A stretch of 64,000 nucleotides of DNA from Icerya purchasi (Eukaryota > Arthropoda > Insecta > Hemiptera > Monophlebidae), in the NCBI GenBank assembly GCA_039619475.1, contig CM077116.1, positions 147,019,088 through 147,083,087 of the forward strand, read 5' to 3'. The translations under genes were made by a program, and so were the position numbers. The notes under the pieces are model-generated. The model was not told the origin of the DNA. It searched no databases and was given only the letters and a program-made list of their open reading frames with translations. This document shows, one piece after another, positions 12,697-27,400 of this stretch (its first letter is position 1; every line of letters begins with the position of its first letter).

Positions 12697-13050
12697 GCTT
12701 TTGTACAATGATGATATGCCTATTCACATTTTATTGCTTATTTGTGAATTTTTTACTAAAACAAACATTGAAATGATGTTCCAACCTTCATATTCACCTG
12801 ATATGGCTCCATGTGACATTTTGGTTTCAAAAATCAAGAAAACCTTAAAGGATTGTCAAGTATAGATGATGTTAAAAACACATTGCTAAAAGAGCTACAA
12901 ACTATTTCAAACGTTAAGTTTTAGAAGTGTTTCAGGGATTAGAAGAAATATTAGCATAAGTGTATAATATCTAATAGTAACTATTTTGAAGGAGATAACA
13001 TGACGAAGACAAATAAATATTTTTTCAGAAAAATAAAAATTTTTGTTATT
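12697..13050 (+). pseudogene. Mariner transposase remnant, 3' part (continuation of the 8.5 kb copy)
   Basis: Reads in broken frames as NDDMPIHILLLICEFFTKT, then FQPSYSPDMAPCD (third catalytic region), KIKKTLKDC, and finally YFEGDN close to 12998, where mariner transposases normally end. It begins just where the left part stops, on the same strand, so both are halves of one element interrupted by about 3.5 kb. Confidence 0.75.
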
Positions 13051-14553
13051 TTTTAAACATATCTTATATGATTAACTATCACTGCTATTGGATGACATAG
13101 CTCGAAATTTTCCATAGGAGTGGGTAAGAATTAATTAGTAATCAAACAATTAAAAATTCCACTAAATACAGAAATTACTCGATGGAAATAAACCAATGAA
13201 TAATATAAGCCGATGAACATAAAGTTTAACCTGGCTGCTAAGTTTTATATTAAGAATTATAACATTTTATTATTCAAGTGAAAAATGTACAATTTTAAGT
13301 ATCGATTCAGAAACTTATAAACAAGTGAGAGGGAAAATAAGATAATGCAACACATGAATTAATTAATTAAAAATTAATGCCTAAGAAAAAACATATTAAA
13401 AAGTTGTAAATATAGCAATTTAATGTTTACAGTATAATAGTTCTAATTCTAACCAACGTTGGTAATAAAAATTCAATATATATTTCCTAAGCAAAATTTT
13501 TTTACAATAACATATTATATGGATCAGTTTGTGAATCATTTCCAATATCAGTAAAGTAAAACATTTTTTACAATTTTTCTTATTTTGATTATAAAAGGAA
13601 TATATAATTTAACACTTTATTATTGTTGTGCAATTTTTTAAAATTAAAATGTAACATAAGCTTTTTAAGTCATTTTTATTCTTAAAATTAAATGTAATAT
13701 GTTGATTTTAAAAATTTTGGATTGTTATTAAAAAATCTTGTTCGATATAAATATTTTATGAATAATCTTTTAATTTTAAAACATCTTATTAATTAATTAT
13801 TACTACTTTTATACTTTTTTTTCATATTATGTCCAATGTCGTGTTGTTTCTTAACATTATTGAATTAGTATTCATTTTTCAGTATGATATTCAATTGGTT
13901 ATTAGTTGTAAGTTCGATGTCCATAATGGAATAGTTTATAATTTTTTAATTAATAAGTTTGTTTTGATTTCAGATAATTCAGTTCAGTTAATGTACGTTC
14001 TTGTAATTTACTTAAATGCATGTTTTGTTTTATTAACTGTGAAGTTATATTTTATTGAACTGATATCATTATTACATAAGAGGTTCGCAATATCTGCTCT
14101 TTAATACGCAGTAGCAAACAGCTGTTTTATGTTTCAATTTTTACGAGTATGAAATTTTGTTTTAAAAGAAACTAAGTTTATTGTTGTAAACACATCTATT
14201 TAATCGAAGAAGATTAAAAACTTGCCCAGATTAAACTGCGATTTTGTTTTAGATGCATTATGTAAATACAGTTCTATATCTATTTATAGGTTAATATATA
14301 TGTGTGTACATTTCCATCTTTGCGCATGCACTGATGCATTTATTTGTTTTATCATTTTAAGAAATATGTTTATGTCCGTTTATGTATGACTTTGTTTAGA
14401 ACTGTCGGTGAATGTCATTGTGCTGTATATTAATTGTTTGCGTGTTATAGAAATTCTGTTTACATTTTGTTTTACTTTATCGTTTTCTGTAAATTTCGTT
14501 TTAGTAATAATAATGTTTTTAAAATAGTTGATTTTTTTCTTTTTTCTGATTAG
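13051..14553. other. 5' flank of ctrip; no gene recognised
   Basis: Very AT-rich. The promoter and non-coding first exon(s) may lie here, but I see no reliable TATA, initiator or donor. A 91-codon ORF at 13829-14104 is hydrophobic, T-rich and without resemblance to a family, so it is not called. Confidence 0.35.
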
Positions 14554-14621
14554 ACTTCTGTATGAGTATACAGTTTGTAATTTTAAATTTGGAATGACAG
14601 AGTTATTGTGCTTTTGCGTCT
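14554..14621 (+). other. Probable 5' UTR part of the first coding exon
   Basis: A strong pyrimidine tract ending in AG at 14552-14553 looks like a 3' splice site, so transcription probably begins in a non-coding exon further upstream that I cannot locate. A second AG at 14572-14573 could serve instead. The segment holds an in-frame stop (14595-14597) and two upstream ATGs. No TATA box or initiator could be assigned. Confidence 0.45.
14562..14597 (+). other. uORF 1 upstream of ctrip (11 codons)
   Basis: ATG at 14562, stop TGA at 14595-14597, in the same frame as the main ctrip ORF. Start context is weak (T at -3, A at +4). It is only present in the mRNA if the 14552-14553 acceptor is used. 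Its stop overlaps the next ATG as ATGA. Confidence 0.3.
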
Positions 14622-14638
14622 ATGGCCAAAGAAGCTAA
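14594..14638 (+). other. uORF 2 overlapping the ctrip start codon (14 codons)
   Basis: ATG at 14594 (G at -3), stop TAA at 14636-14638, in a different frame that runs through the ctrip ATG at 14622. Its context is better than that of the main start, which has T at -3 but G at +4, so leaky scanning would be needed for ctrip translation. Inference from sequence only. Confidence 0.35.
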
Positions 14639-14719
14639 TCCTGTTTCAACAGACACGTTTCTGTCATTACACTCCACATTGGCTTCTGAGGATAACGTAC
14701 TGACATCGGATTCTTCCAG
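14622..14719 (+). CDS. ctrip: ctrip coding exon 1
   Basis: Encodes residues 1-32 plus two bases, beginning [18 protein letters not shown]. Acidic/Ser/Thr-rich and unlike the vertebrate N-terminus, as expected for this poorly conserved part. Donor GTAGTT at 14720. Confidence 0.8.
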
Positions 14720-17700
14720 GTAGTTAATTTAATTTTATTTATTGAAAATATTTACTGCATGAACCTATTATGTTGGAAGTTGCGATTCTAAAAATTTTGA
14801 ATTTCACTGAATTGTAGGGTGGAAGAATCAGGTAGAAAGGGCAAAAGAAGGAATAGTTGCGTAGCGGATAATACGGTTAAGCGAAAAAAACGATCGGATT
14901 ACAGAACAACGCGTTTGTAAGTAATAGGTCACTCTTTGAATTGTTACATTAATGAAATATGTTATAAAATTATTATTTTATATCGTTTATTTTAACAGAG
15001 TGAGAAGTACAAGTTTGGTACAGCTTGTAGCGAAAGCTAAAAAACGCAAATTGACCACAACGGATAACGAAACGAGTACCTTAATATCTTCACCAAAACG
15101 GAAGGGACCATTGTCAGAGAAAGCGCAGGTAATATTTCTTTCTGATTAATTACATTAGCCGGTAAACTTTTCTACAATTAATTCTTATAACAAAAATTAG
15201 AAAGAACGATAAATACGTTTTTTTATATTCATTTTTATTAAATTCATATTTAAATGTTATTTATTGTAGGAAGATAGTGCAGCAAGTTGTAATACCAATT
15301 CAGAAATTGCTACCGTAGCTGAAAGTGAGTCATTTAAATTAATACTGTAGTTTTAATGTAAGATTTCTATTTTAACTAGAAATTGATTAGTGTTATCTTT
15401 GTACGTTTGATTTCACTCTGGCGTTTTTTTAAAAGTGCTTGGTCGAGTGTAATCAATTTTAAGTTTTATTTATTTAAATTAAGATACTTTAATGAGAATC
15501 GGTAAGTGAAAAGCATGTTAATATGTTCTAATTTTTTTTTATTACACCTTTGTCAATTTTTTTTTTGTTTTTTTGATTTTTAAAAGAGTTGAGTAGATTT
15601 AAGTTAACTTTATTTTACTTTAATGGGGAAACAAAAAACATTTGAGTTGGATTTGTTCGATATTTTAATTTTTGTGTTCTGTGTTCCATTTCTTTTGCTT
15701 ATGCTACAGAGGGAGCATTGATCACTTTTCAATATTATGTTATTGAGATTGTTTTTCGATTTTTTTGAGGGTAAAGGGGGTACACAAACACACATAAATA
15801 CGTCCAAACATACATACATACATACACTAAAGTAACTTGTATTTATAAGTTTATTCAATTTTAATATGAGTAATAAATTAATTTTCTTGTCCTTACGATT
15901 TTCTTAAACTTGTAGTGTTTCTGGAAACATTACATTACTAAATCATACTTCTTGGTAATTAATTTGCGATATAAAATATTTGTAAAATTACCTTCCTGAA
16001 AAATACTTCTTTGAAATAAATTGTAATTAGTTTTTTCCATTTTGTAGATGTATATGTATTTTTTTCGCATACTGAACAATATTCTGCATGATTGAATTCC
16101 TTTTATAAATGAAATATGTATGAATTAGTATCAGTAATATGAACGCTGATTTGTGGTATTGTGTAGATATTATGATAGGTGAATTGCTGTAATTCAGTTT
16201 AATTGTTATCGTTGGATTGAATTGAAAGATAATACCACATTCAGTGTATTTATTTGCTCTTTCAGAAGTGCTATTTTTCATTCAATTTTAATATTAATTA
16301 TATTTAAAAATTATTTAAATGTGTAGAGAGTTGAGAACTTAATTTTTGATTAATGCTATATTGAGAGTTTAAAACACTTTAAATTAATTCGCTGTAATAC
16401 CATATTTTATCTATGTTTAAAAAAATAATAATTTGGAATAATCAAGCATTTGTTATTGACAGATAATGTTAAAAAATTTAATTACCCTTGATTTTTTTCT
16501 ATATGTTTTAAAAGTTTTTGATCAGTTGCATTTAAAGGTAATAAAGCAAAATTTTCATTTAATTTATTGCTCTCGTGAGATTACTGTAAGTGGATTGCAG
16601 TTTATGACTGATAAAAATTGTTAGATATCGTTGATTATTCTAAAAATTAAATATCAGAGAACTAGTTTGTGAAACATTTGATCATAACTACACCAATACG
16701 TATTTATATTCGCATCTTTATAAATAGTGTTGATAACAACAGTCAAAGTTCACTTATTTTGATGTATAAACATTTATTTTTATTTATTTTGGGTTCTACA
16801 TACATATTGCTATGTATGGTTAGTCTGTTTTATTTTTAATGTGGAAGGAAATGTCACGTTTTTAAAACAACAATGAATGTTAAACGTAGTGTACAAGATG
16901 TTTATAATGAATCTTCAACTAAACACAAATATGACCAATAAACATTATTTAAAAAAGTAGGGTTGGTGTTATTTCTGTTTCCAGCATGAAAGAAATATCT
17001 AATAAATTTCAAAATGTACTTATTTATAATTGGTTCTTTGTTGTTAAAAAAGATATATAATATAATTTTTTTTTTAAATATTTGGTTTCCATTATTGTAG
17101 TAATTTTTATTAGTTCCACCTTGTAAACCTATTTTTTTATAAATGCTGGTACTTTTTAAGCCATATATTTTGGCCTGATTTGGTGTGGAAATTGTTGGAA
17201 CATTTCTTTATGTCGGTTAAAACGATAGTTTAGTATTGGTTTATTTAAAAACAAATAAACATGAAAAATTAATTATCAATGAGACTAATTGATTTTGAGA
17301 GAAATTTAATTTTTAAAGAACTAGGTTTTGTATTGGAACTGTTAAATTTTAATTTTTTTAAAAATTTGTGCATTGAACAGTGTTTCAAAGTAAGTGGAAA
17401 AAAAAAGTTATTATTTATTACTACATAAGATGAAAATAAACATTTATAATAAATTTTTAATCAAAATGGTGGGGTCATGTGGAATCAGTGGGCCATTCAG
17501 GCTTAGAATAATTATTTTGATCGGGAAAACAAATAAATTTAGAAAATGGAATTTATTGCGAAATTATGTTTAGAAATTTTGAAATGTAATAAATTATAAT
17601 TGACTCTGGTTTTATGCATTTATATTAAAAAAATTAAATTATAAGCCAATGTATTTTTATAAATAATGATGGTAATGATACGTAAACACAAGATACATGC

Positions 17701-20700
17701 CATTTGTTTGAACTGAGACTTTTGATGGTCGGGTAATGAAAATATTTATTCATCGTTTATTTGCCACAATGCTAAACACGTTCTTGAATTATCTGTACTT
17801 GGTTTTTTAGATTCGCAGCCCAATAGTGTTGCTGCGCTGGAAACGGAACAGGAAATAGTACTGGCCGCGGATATTATAGAAGCAAGTAAGCCTCATTCAT
17901 CATCTGATAAAGGTTCGAATAAAAAACGAGCCAAAAAGAAATCAGCCGAATCTTCGAAGATAGAGCAAGAACAAGATATTAAGAGGTAATTGCATATTAT
18001 TTTATTTTTATCAAATTTTATACTAAATATTTGTCTTTTGATAAAAAACATTTTTTTAAATTCAATTTTTAATAAATTCTTGTTAAACTGTGGTTATGGT
18101 GAATTGGTTGATTATTGCTGTAGACATATTGTGTTCATGTATGCTTAAATGTTTATTATTTACAAGAAAATTTTATGCTGCGTATTGACTCAGTTAGGAT
18201 GAAATTACGTCGCGTATGGCTGGCGAACGCTAAAGCTCTTGCTGAATTAAAGGGAGGAGGGAGTATGAAAATTGACAGTTTATGAATTCTAGTAATTTTG
18301 AATTTCTATAATAAAACGATTAAAAATTATTTGGTGACTTTTCGTAGTGTTATTGTATTATTTCGTTTAATAGACTGATACAGAAAAAAGTGTGATTTCT
18401 ATTTTAAATAAATGACTGAAATTGACAAAAGTCATTTGATAGTTTTTGTGGTTTTTGAAGGCTTCGTTATTATTTTTTTGTTTGCTTACCTTTATTTAAT
18501 TTTTCTAAGGTACCTTGATATTTCATAAACTTATATTTGTTATACTAGCGAAGTTATAGGTTGTCATGGAGTCGTATATGATGTATATGTTCTAAAAATA
18601 TTAAATACGAAGCGTTTGAATTCTTGGCATCGAATTTTTGTTTGTTTTTTTTTTTGTTTTTTTTAAATTCATTTATTATAAAATACAATTTTACAATAGT
18701 GGTATTATGACCTGGGGATCACTTTTTGCTGTATTCGCTTATCTGTGTTCCGCAGGTCATCACAATTATATCAATTGAGTACGCGACTTAACGTTAATAT
18801 CTAATTATTTAAATGTACTTCTCTTTGTTTTTCATTATTTCATTTACATATTCCACAGTTATTTGTGTGTTTTTTCCTTTTGGTAAACCATTTCTGATTG
18901 ATTTCTTCTATTTTATGTTTTATCCTGATTTGACTGAAGTTTGGACAGCTTAAAAAGGTATGATCCGGAGTATCTATAATGTCTTTTTTATAGTTTATGC
19001 ATATGTTTTTTTCTGTTATTTTATATTTTTTGAGGTATTTTCCAAAATTTCCATGTCCTGTTAAAAATCGAGTGAGGTAGAAATTAGATTTTAGTGTCTT
19101 ATTTTTAAGTCTTTCTTCTATATTTGGAATTAGTTTAAAGGTTCCTCTTCTTGTTTTTTCAGCGTTATACTTCTTTTGCCAGAGGTTGTTGTATTTAATT
19201 TTTATTTCCCTTATATTATTTTCTTTTTTTTGTTTTTCCGTAATGCTTGATGATTTTGTTGCTTTAATTTCATTATTTTTCTGTATCTGTAAGTCAATAG
19301 GTAGTATTCCTGCAATTACATTGGTTGCAGTGTACGTTACTGTTCTATATGAAGATTTAATTCCCAATAATATTTTCCTTTGCTCTTTTCTAATCTTTTT
19401 TTTATTTTCTTTTTTCATTTTGGGGTAGTAGATTGTGCTGCCATATTCTATTATGGACCTAAATAGTGCCGAGTATATAATTTTTCTGTCTGTAGATTTG
19501 ATGCCAAAGGTATTTTTGTATAGAGCAGTTATTTTGCTGTAAACTTTTTTGATTTTTTCTACTATATAATTGATGTGACTAGTGTAATTGAGGTTTTCAT
19601 CTAATATGATGCCCGGATACTTTATTTCCTTATTTAAAGATATGTTTGAATCTTCCAGTTTAAGTTCTCTTCCTGTCTTCTTTTATATTTTCTTTTTTGT
19701 GTTTTCTTGTTACTAAAATGCTGTTTGTTTTCTCAGGATTTATTTTCTTGTTTGTTGAATTAGGAATTGTCTATAGGAAAAAATGTTCATGAATTTTATT
19801 AAGGTTTTACTTTACAAAAAGAAATAAGCAGCATTTTTAGTTACGTAAATTATTTACCTTGAACTGTAAATAAACAAATTGACAATTTCTAACCGTGCTT
19901 AGGATATCTTTTGCGTTCGTGTTTTAGAATTAAGTGGTTTTCTGAAATTGAAATTTTAAATTAGGTCACCAAAGAGAAACAAAATGTCAAGTATATAATC
20001 GGTAAAACATCTTAAAAAGTGAGATTTTGTTTTTTTTAAACTCAGTTTTGAAGAAAAGCTGTACAACTTAAAATTATTTGAAACATATTTAAAGTTTTGT
20101 TTTATTTTTTCGTAAATTATGCACGCATTAGTGTTAAATTCAGTTCGGCTGATTACGGACAAAAATTATAAATCGACTAAAATATATTTTCATTAGAGAT
20201 TAACAAGTGATTTTATTTTGTTTTAAGACTGGATCAAAGAATGCTGTTTTATACTGAATCAAATTTAGCTTTGAGAATTATTATTAAAAAAGCAAAATGT
20301 CTATATAACTTTCTGATTATGGTAAATTTTGAAATTAATATTCCATAAATCCATATTTTTTTGCGTTAAATAACTTTTTCTCAGTCATTTATTAGTACAA
20401 AATAAAAATGTATAAAATAACATGAATGTATCTTCAAACAGATTAAACCAGTCGGCCAGTTAAAATTTAAAAAAAAAAGATTTTATATATATTTGTGGAT
20501 AACGAAAACAAGTTTAATTTAATTTCTAAATTTTTAATGTAGTCAAATTATTATATAATTATATATGTTGCAATGTTATTTATTTGTAAATTGTGAATGT
20601 AAAAAGCTCGGGTAACAAATTACAACATTAAGTAATTGTGAAAGTTTATTTATTATATTTTATACCATAAACGCAGATTACGGAAAGTAGAGAAATTTTC

Positions 20701-23700
20701 ATAATGAACTAAATGAACACAAAATTATTAAGAGAATAACCGAACGCTTATTGTGTCGATTTAGAATCGGACGAGTTGTTTGAAATAATTATTTTGGTTC
20801 GGTAGACATCGGTGAAATCTGATTACTTAATTTAAATCGATCGGAGCTGCTGTGACCACGCACTAATATTTATTCGATCAGTAAGGTCCGTTGTAGCCGA
20901 TTAATTATTTAGCCAAATATGGTTCGGCAGGCCAAAATATATAAAAAAAAGAAATTGATCACAACTTAGATATTGTCAGTATTTGTAAAGAAACGAATAA
21001 ATTGTAAATTATGAAAATTTAGCCAACGATTTCTGTGTCTTTAACGTGATTTTGGAGTAAATACATTTAATAACCAATTTAATGCTTGATTAATCAAATC
21101 CTGCATGTGTACTTTAAATTAATTTAATGTTTTCGAAATGAAGACTGACAAAAATGACATTGTACAGTAGGTTATTTTATTGTATAGTTGTAAAATAATA
21201 GGGCGTTTATAAAGTGTAAGAAATCTAATTCTAATTTTAAATTCACGAGATTCTAGACCAGAATTTTCAGAAGCACATGTACAGCTTTAAAACTTGCATT
21301 CTGTTGTTAACTTTACAACATACGTTAGGTTTTTATTTCAAACTTAATATCCAATAAATTATTTTTAAATATTATAAATAAAATGTTATTTAAGTTAATT
21401 ATTATAGTGCATTTTTCCTTCTATTTTTTATTAAAAAAAGTAAAGTATATTATAAAGATTTTTTTTTTTTTTCTAGCGAATCAAAAACAAAATCAAGAAA
21501 TAAAAAAGAAACATACCAGTCATCAAGTCAATCTGCTACGAAGGGCATTAAGCACAACAAGAAACATTCTTCAGGTACTGCAAAAATTTCTATGTATAAG
21601 TATTATTTTTATTTCTTTTTAGCGTTGGCTAATGTTTTCTATTAAAAAGGTTTTTAATTCTTGAAGAATGAGCAGAGTTGATTGCTAAAATTTCATTACC
21701 CTTTTTTTCTTTTTTTTAAACAATGATATGATTTGGTATGATTTTTTAAAAATTATTTTAGAGTTTGACTTTTAAAGAAAGTTACCTACATGAGCTGCTT
21801 GCTTAATATATTATTTTTATTAGTAAGTGTATTTTTGAAGATGATTGGATTGATTTGTTAAATTTTTGAGACTTTGATCATTCTTTAAAATATTTTTGGC
21901 CATATAAATTTACAGGGTGGCTATCCAACCGAGAAACCGGGAATTTTGTTGCAAAACTAATGGAAAAAGTAAGGACAGACAAACGATAGTTTTGATAAAC
22001 AAAAATAATTTAAAGCGAAAAATTAGTTCATTTTTTAATGTACTTTACTCAATAGAATAAATTACGAGGTTCTTTTTCTACCGCAGCGGTCAAACATTAT
22101 CAGTAGTAACAAAAAAAAGTTCCATTATTTTTTACAATTTGCCTCTAATTTTTCGATTAAAAGACTTTTTTTTGTTATAACGCAAGTCTATTTTCATGAT
22201 GAGTAATATTTACATTTATTGCCAGTATGTTTTGGTTAAGGTTTTAAAGAAACGTACAAAAAAAATTTATTTATTGTGCATTTCAGTTTATTGCGAACCT
22301 TCTCAATATAACTTAAAGGTGCTTGAGCTCCGTAAACCCCATGCGGTCAGCGCGTATGATCATAAATTTAATGTTGGACGTCAAATAAAGTCAGAATTGT
22401 TTAAATAGGCTAGGGTTAAATCATTCTGTTATTAACTTTATTATTAACTTTTGTAATAATAAAGTAAGCATATATTGCTTGAGTTGGTTATTGGTCATAA
22501 TAACGGCAAAATATTTAAAATGCGAATAAAATAATTTCAAAGAATTAAAAAAATTTAATTTGCAATTTTCTTGTTTCTACCGATATTTTTTATTTGCTTT
22601 CGCTTCAATTTGTTGGGTTTGTTATTATATTATAACAAGCGGAATAATGTTCGTGTAAGTTCTTGTATAATTCTAGTAACCAGGAAATCGAGAGGCTTTG
22701 GCCCTGGCAAACCGGGAATTTAAAAATTATATTTGATTTACCACCGTGATTTATTACAGTTTTACACTAAAAATTATTTAAGTTGAAGGAGACTAGAAAA
22801 TAAGAAATGTTAAAATAATATGTATAGTAAACAAAAAAAATAAATAGATTATGTAGGTATTGTTATAATGGTCATTGGGTTTGGAATAATCTTAAAAAAG
22901 TAAGGTAATGTGCAGGTACATTTTTCTGTATTATACGAAGTGATTAAGTTAAAAGTGGAATATTATTTCTTAAAGGACTAAATGATTTTTAAAAAATGCA
23001 TTTTAAAAATGAATAATCTTTTTATTCTCTAAGTATTTTTTTAATGTGTTTTTTTTCTTCTAAATAATGTCTTCGACATTTTCTAGATCCTGTTCCGTCA
23101 ACTTCTTTTAGCGAACAAGATCAAGTTGTTAGTAATTATCCTTTACGTAGCAAAACAAAATCTTTAACTGCAAAAACGGATAGTATAAGCAATAAAAGCG
23201 AAACGGACACCAACGGCGGCGCGACTGGTGCTGATATAAGATCAAGCTCTCCAAAATTTTCATTTAATATACCATTAAAAAAGACAAGAATTTTAAAACC
23301 TGTAACGCTGGGTATGTTATTAAATATTGTATTTTGCTCCTTAAATATATATATATACTTTTTTTTTTAATTGCATAAAATTATAAAATACTAATTTTGT
23401 AGGGGGCGTTGTCTCTTCGAGTCGCAAAGTTTCCGAAAATACCGCTGTTGCTACTGCTACTGGTAGCAGTGAATCAAATCAAACAAAACCGCCATATATT
23501 GGTAAAAGGAAAACAGGTCGTTTAAAAACAACGGGTTCGTGCACTAGTACAAGGTATTTATGTATTTGGTACTTATTTAATTTAGCGTATTTTTAAGGAG
23601 ATTTGTCTAAAGTTTTTATTTCGCAGTGTTAACTAAATAATGATACAATCAATATTTCTTATTAGATCTATTTCCGTTTCTATACTTTAATATTTTTTAT

Positions 23701-24420
23701 CCGGTGATGTAATCTTTTTTCTCATTTTGGATTTTTATCGTACTTTTTAAGAGATTATTTTACCATCTTTAACACAAGCTGAAATGATATCATTATGTTC
23801 AGAATTATTATCTGTTAATAGCATAACAAAGAAAGCTCTTTGTTTGTCTATGTTTTTTTTTCTTTTTTCTGCTTCTTTTTGTCTCTCTATCCGATGCAAT
23901 AACTGAGTAAATAAATACTTTATTTCAACGAATTTGTGCTAATTTTTTTTTTTGTTTTTTCGTTCAAAGTTTTAACTTACATATAATAAACTGGGATAAA
24001 TTTTCAAAGTATGGAATATTTGAATCTGTGGTTTAAAACCGAGAGTTGTCAAGTTATTCAGTCCATACCGGTGTTGTCCGCTTTTTTTGGAGATTGAAAA
24101 TTGTTTAACGTCCCAATACGATCTTACTGATATTATTAAACCAAATTTTATGAAATTTGTGTATGTTTATTTACTTTTTAAAGTAGATCATTTTACAATT
24201 AGGCAGATGAAATGTTTGTTACACGGATTCTGACAGTTTCCAACAGGTGAGCTTGAATTACATTGAAGCATCTGCCGCTCTCGACAACATTTGTTGGTTT
24301 TAACAGAGGGTGTAGGTGTCGAATTGCGGATATTTGTGAAGTATCAAGTTCAGTGTATGATCTGTGAGTGTTTGTTGATGACCGGGCTTTGATTGTTTTA
24401 GATGAACCTGAATATGGTTT

Positions 24421-24456
<36 letters not shown>

Positions 24457-27400
24457 ACATGCACAATCCAAATAACTTACATGCATTATTACAGTTTAGT
24501 AATATCTGCGGTAGAAAAAATAAATTTACAATAAACCTTTAACCTTTGAGAGAGGTAAGTTGCAATGTTTGTTAGCGAATGTTAAATCTAGCTATCTCTA
24601 AACTATGTAGGGATGATGACTGAGAGAGCATAAAACATTTATTTTTAACTGATTCATAAGAGCTCAAAGTTAGATTTAAAAAAAGAATTAAGTTATCGCA
24701 TTTACACTTATAATATAACAGATAATTTAAAATAATATATTTAAATAAACAATCACTAAACCTCGCTATTTTGAAAAGTAGGGAGTTATTTTCTTCTGCT
24801 GGATTTTTTCACGAAGCTGGATTTGCATGTCTGTACTGTGCAAACGAGAAATCAAATGCTCGTTGGAATTTGAAACATCTTTCAATACCTGCAGCATATT
24901 ACAATGTGGCGGAATTGTGTGAAACATTTTTTTTTTTTATTTTATGATTTACCGTATTCTTAAAACATTCGCCTTCAACATCCTGAAACATTTTATTTGA
25001 CATGCTCAGTTTTTTTTTGCAATTGATTCCTGTTTGTAGTCTTGAAGTGTCGCCTTCTTTATTTTTTCACAGCATTTATTGTATCGTGATCACAGTTGAT
25101 TATACCAAAATTATTTCATTAGCTACTGCTGACAAATTTTGATTTACTGCTTTTGATATTCATTTAAATGATTTCCTTGTATAATAAACTTCTAAAACAG
25201 CAATAATATCGTGATTCATAGACTATAGTAATTATGCAGTGTTTAGTGGAATAAACATCACTTCTACGATTTAATTTATGGTAGTTATGGTTTTTGGAGA
25301 GATTACGACGATTATCAGTTGACAAAGCAATCTTAATATCGAACTGTTTTTATTCAAGTGTGATTTGACATCAGGAATAAAACGGTCTTTGAACCATTAT
25401 TGGGAAGTAATGAAACTTACCCATGCTTTGACTTTTCAGATAGCCGACAAATCGGATTTAAATTTTTTTTTAATAACCCTAAGGGGTTCAAGCTTTTATG
25501 AATACCCACTAGTTTTAAAATAAAATTTGCAGAAGCGTTGGAGCTTAAAAAAACAGAATATTCTATTTTTAGTTTCCTTATGTCTATCGGCTGCATTTTT
25601 TTCTTTATCTAGAAATTTTTTCGACATTTGGTATTACGATTTTCTACAAAACCTTGTAGTGTATGTGGAAACTTTACTATAGACGCGTGATCTGTCGAGA
25701 CGGATCGCTCACAAGTTTTTACATTATGGAAATCAACAAACGGACTTAAATTTTTAAACCAACCTTTGCTAGGTTTAAAATCAGTTTTATTGAAGTTATG
25801 ATGGTCTTTGATCGTTTTATTAAGCACCGAGAACAATGTTTCTGTGTTTCCTACCTGTGATCGATAAATCCAATATTTTTTTAATGACATTTTCGTTAGC
25901 GCACTTGTAGCTGCACTGCTTAAACTTTTTATGCTTGCGTGAATATACCGTATTTTTTATTAAGTCTGAAAGCGAGACTGACGAATAGCTTTCCAACACT
26001 TTTCTATTTATTGGAAGTCAATTTTTTCACATTTTCGGATATGAAACTTAAAACAGACGTTTTAAGTGAACGAATAATAAATTAACCCAAAAAATTGTAT
26101 GTTGTGGACATTTTAAAAAGGTTATTTTATTTACACAAAAAAAAAAAGCAGAAAAAAATTAAACTTATATTTTTGGTTAAAAATTTTCGTTAAATTACTT
26201 TAAATTTTTAAAATAAATTAATACGTATTTATATTATTTAACAGATAATCGGATGTTGCTTAGTTACTTTTTTTTTATTTTTGTCCATTTTCTGTTTAAT
26301 ATGTGCTTGTTGATATTTAAAAGTAATACGAGATTTAATATATACGAGTATTTAATGTTACTAGATTTTTTGCTTATTTACAAAAGTTGATCGTAACTTA
26401 AAATTTAAAAATAATATTGTTATATGTTAGTTAATTACGTTAACAGAGAGGTACTTTTGTTTAAAATTTAAATTAAAAAATGAAGTATGCTGACAACCTG
26501 TACGATGATAACACCTGACTACAAAATATTAAATGCGAAACGAAAGAAAAAGCCCCAAAAATAGAAATGCGGGAGCTGCAAAATGCAATAAAAAGAGCAA
26601 AAAACAATAAGACGGCCAGAGAAGATAAGATACCAGCAGAAATATTAAAGAATTTGACATCACGTGGGAAAAGAATTACCTGAGGACTTCAAATCACTGA
26701 CATTAATACCAATACTCAAAAAAGGTACATCCCAGAAGTGTGAGGAATTCAGAACAGTAGCACTTATGAGCCATGCAGCAAAGATATTCTTATCAATAAT
26801 AAACAGTAGAATTGAACAACGACTGGATGGAAAGCTGGAAGAAACACAGTACGGATTTATTTCAAAGGAAGGAACTAGAGATGCGATAGCTCTCCCTAAA
26901 GTAATAGTACAAAGAGCAATAAATCGAAACCGATGTGTAATAGCGTGCTTAGTGAATTACGAAAAAGTGTTCGACGGAAAAAAACCATAATAAACTCATG
27001 AATATACTGCAGAAATATAATATGGATAATGATGATCTACAAGGCATCAAGAATCTATACTGGGATCAATCAGCGAGGATGAAATTGAACGACCGGTATT
27101 CGGATACAAAATGCAGGATTGAAAGAGGCGTCAGACAGGGATGTTCCTTGTCGTCAAGGCTGTTCAATAATATTAGCTATGCAGATGATAGGGTGATTAT
27201 GCCGGATTAGTTGGTCAGTTGCAAATCATGCTAAATCGAATTAATAAAGCCGGAATTAAGTATGGCATGACTATAAACACCGAAAATACAAAGGTAATGA
27301 GATTCTCCAAAAATGGAAGAAAAGAAGCAAAAATTAAAATAAATGATACAGTGTTGAAACAAGTAGAAGAATTCCGATACCTAGGTGCCCTATTCACTTC

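Noticed and set aside
13829..14104. 91-codon hydrophobic ORF upstream of ctrip
   Set aside because: T-rich codons, no family resemblance, isolated in AT-rich DNA; chance ORF most likely.
24199..24486. 95-codon minus-strand ORF with a Phe run
   Set aside because: The Phe run is the complement of the poly(A); the rest shows no family.
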